From assembly GCA_046262355.1 (NCBI GenBank), contig JBHEMX010000018.1:1-23302 (forward strand): a stretch of 23,302 nucleotides of DNA, in the 5' to 3' direction. Below are positions 21,318 to 23,302 of the stretch, piece after piece. Positions within the stretch are counted from its first letter, which is position 1; every line of letters starts with the position of its first letter. The notes below the pieces were generated by a model. That model was given only the letters and a program-made list of their open reading frames with translations, did not search any database and was not told the DNA's origin. The translations under genes were made by a program, and so were the position numbers. Source of the stretch: DATADD01 sp046262355. GTDB taxonomy: Bacteria > Actinomycetota > CADDZG01 > WHSQ01.

Positions 21318-22495
21318 CGCGGCTCGGCCTTGCGCTCGCGTGCGCGGCGCTGGTCGTCTCCCAGGGCGCGCCCGCTTCCGGCGCGCCGCGTGGAACCATA
21401 AGAGGCCGGATCCTCAACGAGACGACCGGGCGTGCCGGGTCGGGGGTGCTGGTGACGCTCACCGGCGGGCGCGGCGGGAACCTGCAGAGAGAGACGAGAA
21501 CGGACGTTCGAGGGCGCTTCCGGTTCGAGGACCTCGCAACCGGAGACGACCTCTTCTATGCGCTCGACGCGCGCTACGACGGTGGGCTCTTCGCCGGAGG
21601 GGCCGTGAAGCTCCCCGCGGACACGGCCCGCCGGCCCGTAGTCGAGGCACGGCTGCGCGTGTGGCGGACGACCACCGACCCTTCGTCGATCGTCGTCGCG
21701 CGCGACTACCTCTTTCTCATCCCGAACGAGGAGGGAGCCGGCGTCATCGAGTCGGTCACAGTGACGAACTCGAGCGCCGCCGCCTACATCGGAAGAGGTG
21801 CAGCCGTCGGGGGCTCCCGCGACGGCATCCCCGCTCCGAGCCTCGCCTTCCCGCTGCCTGCGGCCGCCGACATCGACGGCGTGCGGATCCTCGACGCATC
21901 GCTCGACATCCCGCAGCTCGTGCCCACGGACCTAGGCGGGTTCGCGGCCACCGTCGCCGTGCCGCCCGGCGAGACCAGGATCACGTTCACCTATCCGGTG
22001 ACCGGCTCCGGAGGCCGCTTCGACCTCTCCCGCCGGGCGCTCTACCCCGTCCTGGAGCACTCGATCTTCACCGAGGAGCCGCTGTCCCTCGACAGCGACG
22101 CGCTCGAGGCGGCCGGCGGCACCAAGCTGAACGGCGAGGAATACCGGCGCTGGAGTACCCTCGAGCCGCTCGACCCGGGGGACGTGGTCCAGGCCCTCGC
22201 GCTCGCCGAGGCCCGGTGGGACCCTGCCCTGGTCGTGGGCGCTGCGGCGCTCGGGGTGGCGCTCGCCGGTCTCGTCGCGGCCGCGCTCGTGCGCGTGAGA
22301 CGACGGCCGCCGGCCCGGCCGGCCCTCGAGCTGCGCCCCGAGGGCGCGCGGGAAGACCTGCTCCTTGCGATCGCCGAGCTCGATCTTCGCCACCGCGACG
22401 GCGAGCTCTCCGAGAGGGAGTGGTCGGTGCAGAGGGCGACGCTCAAGGAGAGGCTCCGCAACGCATCTCGTGGTGGCCCGGAGCCTGCTTCTTGA
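21314..22495 (+). CDS. Exported, membrane-anchored protein with carboxypeptidase-regulatory-like domain
   Basis: A 393-residue protein of unknown function. A cleavable-type signal (1-24, ending ASGA) is followed by a beta-sandwich resembling carboxypeptidase regulatory domains (GTIRGRILNETTGRAGSGV, then VRGRFRFEDL). A second beta-rich region (about 120-300) follows, then one helix (about 306-326) and a cytoplasmic tail with LLLAIAELDLRHRDGELSER. GTG at 21314 overlaps the zinc-ribbon stop as GTGA and gives the signal peptide directly, so it is preferred over upstream starts. Operon position between ccmH-like genes and ccmA suggests an extracytoplasmic part in cytochrome c maturation, such as a scaffold; this is inference. 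Confidence 0.82.
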   Translation: MTRLGLALACAALVVSQGAPASGAPRGTIRGRILNETTGRAGSGVLVTLTGGRGGNLQRETRTDVRGRFRFEDLATGDDLFYALDARYDGGLFAGGAVKLPADTARRPVVEARLRVWRTTTDPSSIVVARDYLFLIPNEEGAGVIESVTVTNSSAAAYIGRGAAVGGSRDGIPAPSLAFPLPAAADIDGVRILDASLDIPQLVPTDLGGFAATVAVPPGETRITFTYPVTGSGGRFDLSRRALYPVLEHSIFTEEPLSLDSDALEAAGGTKLNGEEYRRWSTLEPLDPGDVVQALALAEARWDPALVVGAAALGVALAGLVAAALVRVRRRPPARPALELRPEGAREDLLLAIAELDLRHRDGELSEREWSVQRATLKERLRNASRGGPEPAS

Positions 22496-23166
22496 TCCAC
22501 ATCGAGCAACTCACGATCTCCTTCGGCCGCACAGTCGCTCTCGATGCCTTGGACCTCGCCATCCGCCCCGGCGTCACCGGCGTCTTCGGCCCCAACGGAT
22601 CGGGCAAGTCGACGTTGCTGCGGGCGGTCGCCGGTCTGCTCCGGCCGACCCGGGGGCGCGTGGCTTTCAACGAGAGGACGATCACCGCCGCGGACGAGCG
22701 CTTCAGGCGCCTCGTCGGCTATGCCGGGCACGACTCGGGACTGTACGGACGCCTCTCGCTGCGCGAGAACCTGACCTTGTTCGCCCGGCTCCACGGGGCC
22801 CCCGGGCGCCGAAGCGACGAGGTCATCGCACAGCTCGGCCTCGATGAGCACGCCGGGAAGCTCGTCGGGGACCTCTCTGCGGGGCTCAAGCGGCGCGCCG
22901 CGGTCGCCCGGGCGCTCCTGCACGAACCCGATCTCCTGCTCCTCGATGAGCCCTACGCGAACCTCGACGACGATGCGGCGGCTCTGGTCTCCGCCGCGAT
23001 CCAGGGGTGGGGCGCGCCGGGTCGAACGGCGCTCATCGCAACGCACGGCGCGAAGAACCTCAAGCGGTGGGTCGACGCGGGCATCATCCTGCAGCGCGGA
23101 CGCGTCTCGACATACGGTCGGTACGGGGTCCAGCACCGCTTCCGGTCCGAAGTGACGGACCACTAG
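22492..23166 (+). CDS. ccmA: ABC transporter ATP-binding protein, CcmA-like
   Basis: ATPase of the CcmABCD complex that releases heme-loaded CcmE, 224 residues. Walker A GPNGSGKST (33-41), signature LSAGLKRR (128-135, the CcmA-like form in place of LSGGQ), Walker B LLLLDEP (148-154) followed by YANLD, and the switch His in ATHG (185). Start: no ATG is available; TTG at 22492 overlaps the previous stop as TTGA, with GGAG about 10 bases upstream. CcmA identity rests on the short length, signature and operon position. ccmB is not directly after it in the 136 bases left, which hold a repeat. Confidence 0.87.
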   Translation: MIHIEQLTISFGRTVALDALDLAIRPGVTGVFGPNGSGKSTLLRAVAGLLRPTRGRVAFNERTITAADERFRRLVGYAGHDSGLYGRLSLRENLTLFARLHGAPGRRSDEVIAQLGLDEHAGKLVGDLSAGLKRRAAVARALLHEPDLLLLDEPYANLDDDAAALVSAAIQGWGAPGRTALIATHGAKNLKRWVDAGIILQRGRVSTYGRYGVQHRFRSEVTDH

Positions 23167-23201
23167 TGCACCTTTGCGTAAGTCCCGTCGCCCCAGAACG
23201 G

Positions 23202-23287
23202 CCCTGCATCGGCGATGGCTGCGTTGCTCGTCGCGCACGTACCCTGCGGGTACGCACGACTCCTCGCGCCTTGCCCTCACCGCGCAG
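23202..23287 (+). repeat. REP-like interspersed repeat with conserved hairpin, copy 2
   Basis: Second copy of 7043-7127. The hairpin is CGTACCC-TGC-GGGTACG (23238-23254). Compared with copy 1 the seventh stem pair changed from T-A to C-G on both sides, keeping the pairing. The stretch 23167-23302 has no gene. A short unit shared with the first repeat region (23154-23169) overlaps the ccmA stop. Confidence 0.8.
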
Positions 23288-23302
23288 TGCCGCCCTGGTT
23301 GC

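Overview
The window looks like a high-GC, monoderm-type bacterial genome, most likely a deep-branching actinomycete (Actinomycetota), with Chloroflexota as the main alternative. This rests on GC content near two thirds or more, many GTG/TTG starts, several lipoprotein or membrane-anchored redox proteins in place of soluble periplasmic ones, a caa3-type oxidase with cytochrome c fused to subunit II, and a geranylgeranyl-reductase-family gene fused into a nuoA-nuoB operon. No rRNA, tRNA or CRISPR array was seen. Nearly everything between 1.2 and 23.2 kb serves one purpose: building and running an aerobic respiratory chain.

Layout. (1) 1-1163: two pieces of a VWA-domain protein locus in opposite orientations, meeting near base 600; the arrangement is either a chimeric sequence end or a local inversion. 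(2) 1209-5732, minus strand: polyprenyl diphosphate synthase, a membrane-anchored cupredoxin, then geranylgeranyl-reductase-family flavoprotein, nuoA and nuoB joined by 4-base overlaps and preceded by a near-perfect Rex-type operator. The quinone tail, its probable reduction and part of complex I thus sit together. (3) 5753-6992: two small convergent lipoprotein genes, one with a thioredoxin fold. (4) 7003-7226: a gene-free repeat region. (5) 7257-9145: ctaA and ctaB (heme A synthesis). (6) 9178-10160: an apparent insertion: a truncated Nudix remnant, a hairpin, and an XRE-nucleotidyltransferase pair resembling a toxin-antitoxin module, with lower GC and its own promoter. (7) 10161-16549, minus strand: ctaC, ctaD, subunit III, subunit IV, ctaG, a second cupredoxin, and a second ctaG. 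(8) 16655-17853, plus strand: a ResA/TlpA-like thioredoxin and a second subunit III. (9) 17942-23166, plus strand: a System I cytochrome c maturation operon, ccmE-ccmF-ccmH-zinc-ribbon protein-carboxypeptidase-regulatory-like protein-ccmA, with unusual redox motifs in CcmE and CcmH and two accessory genes that are not canonical Ccm components. (10) 23167-23302: a second copy of the 7.05-kb repeat.

How it fits together: ctaA/ctaB supply heme A to CtaD; the two CtaG proteins and the thioredoxin-like proteins are candidates for copper and CuA-site assembly; Ccm genes attach heme to the CxxCH of CtaC; the two near-identical cupredoxin domains may carry electrons to the oxidase. The most notable observation is that the two cupredoxin genes share a 313-bp cassette with only four differences, attached to unrelated membrane anchors.
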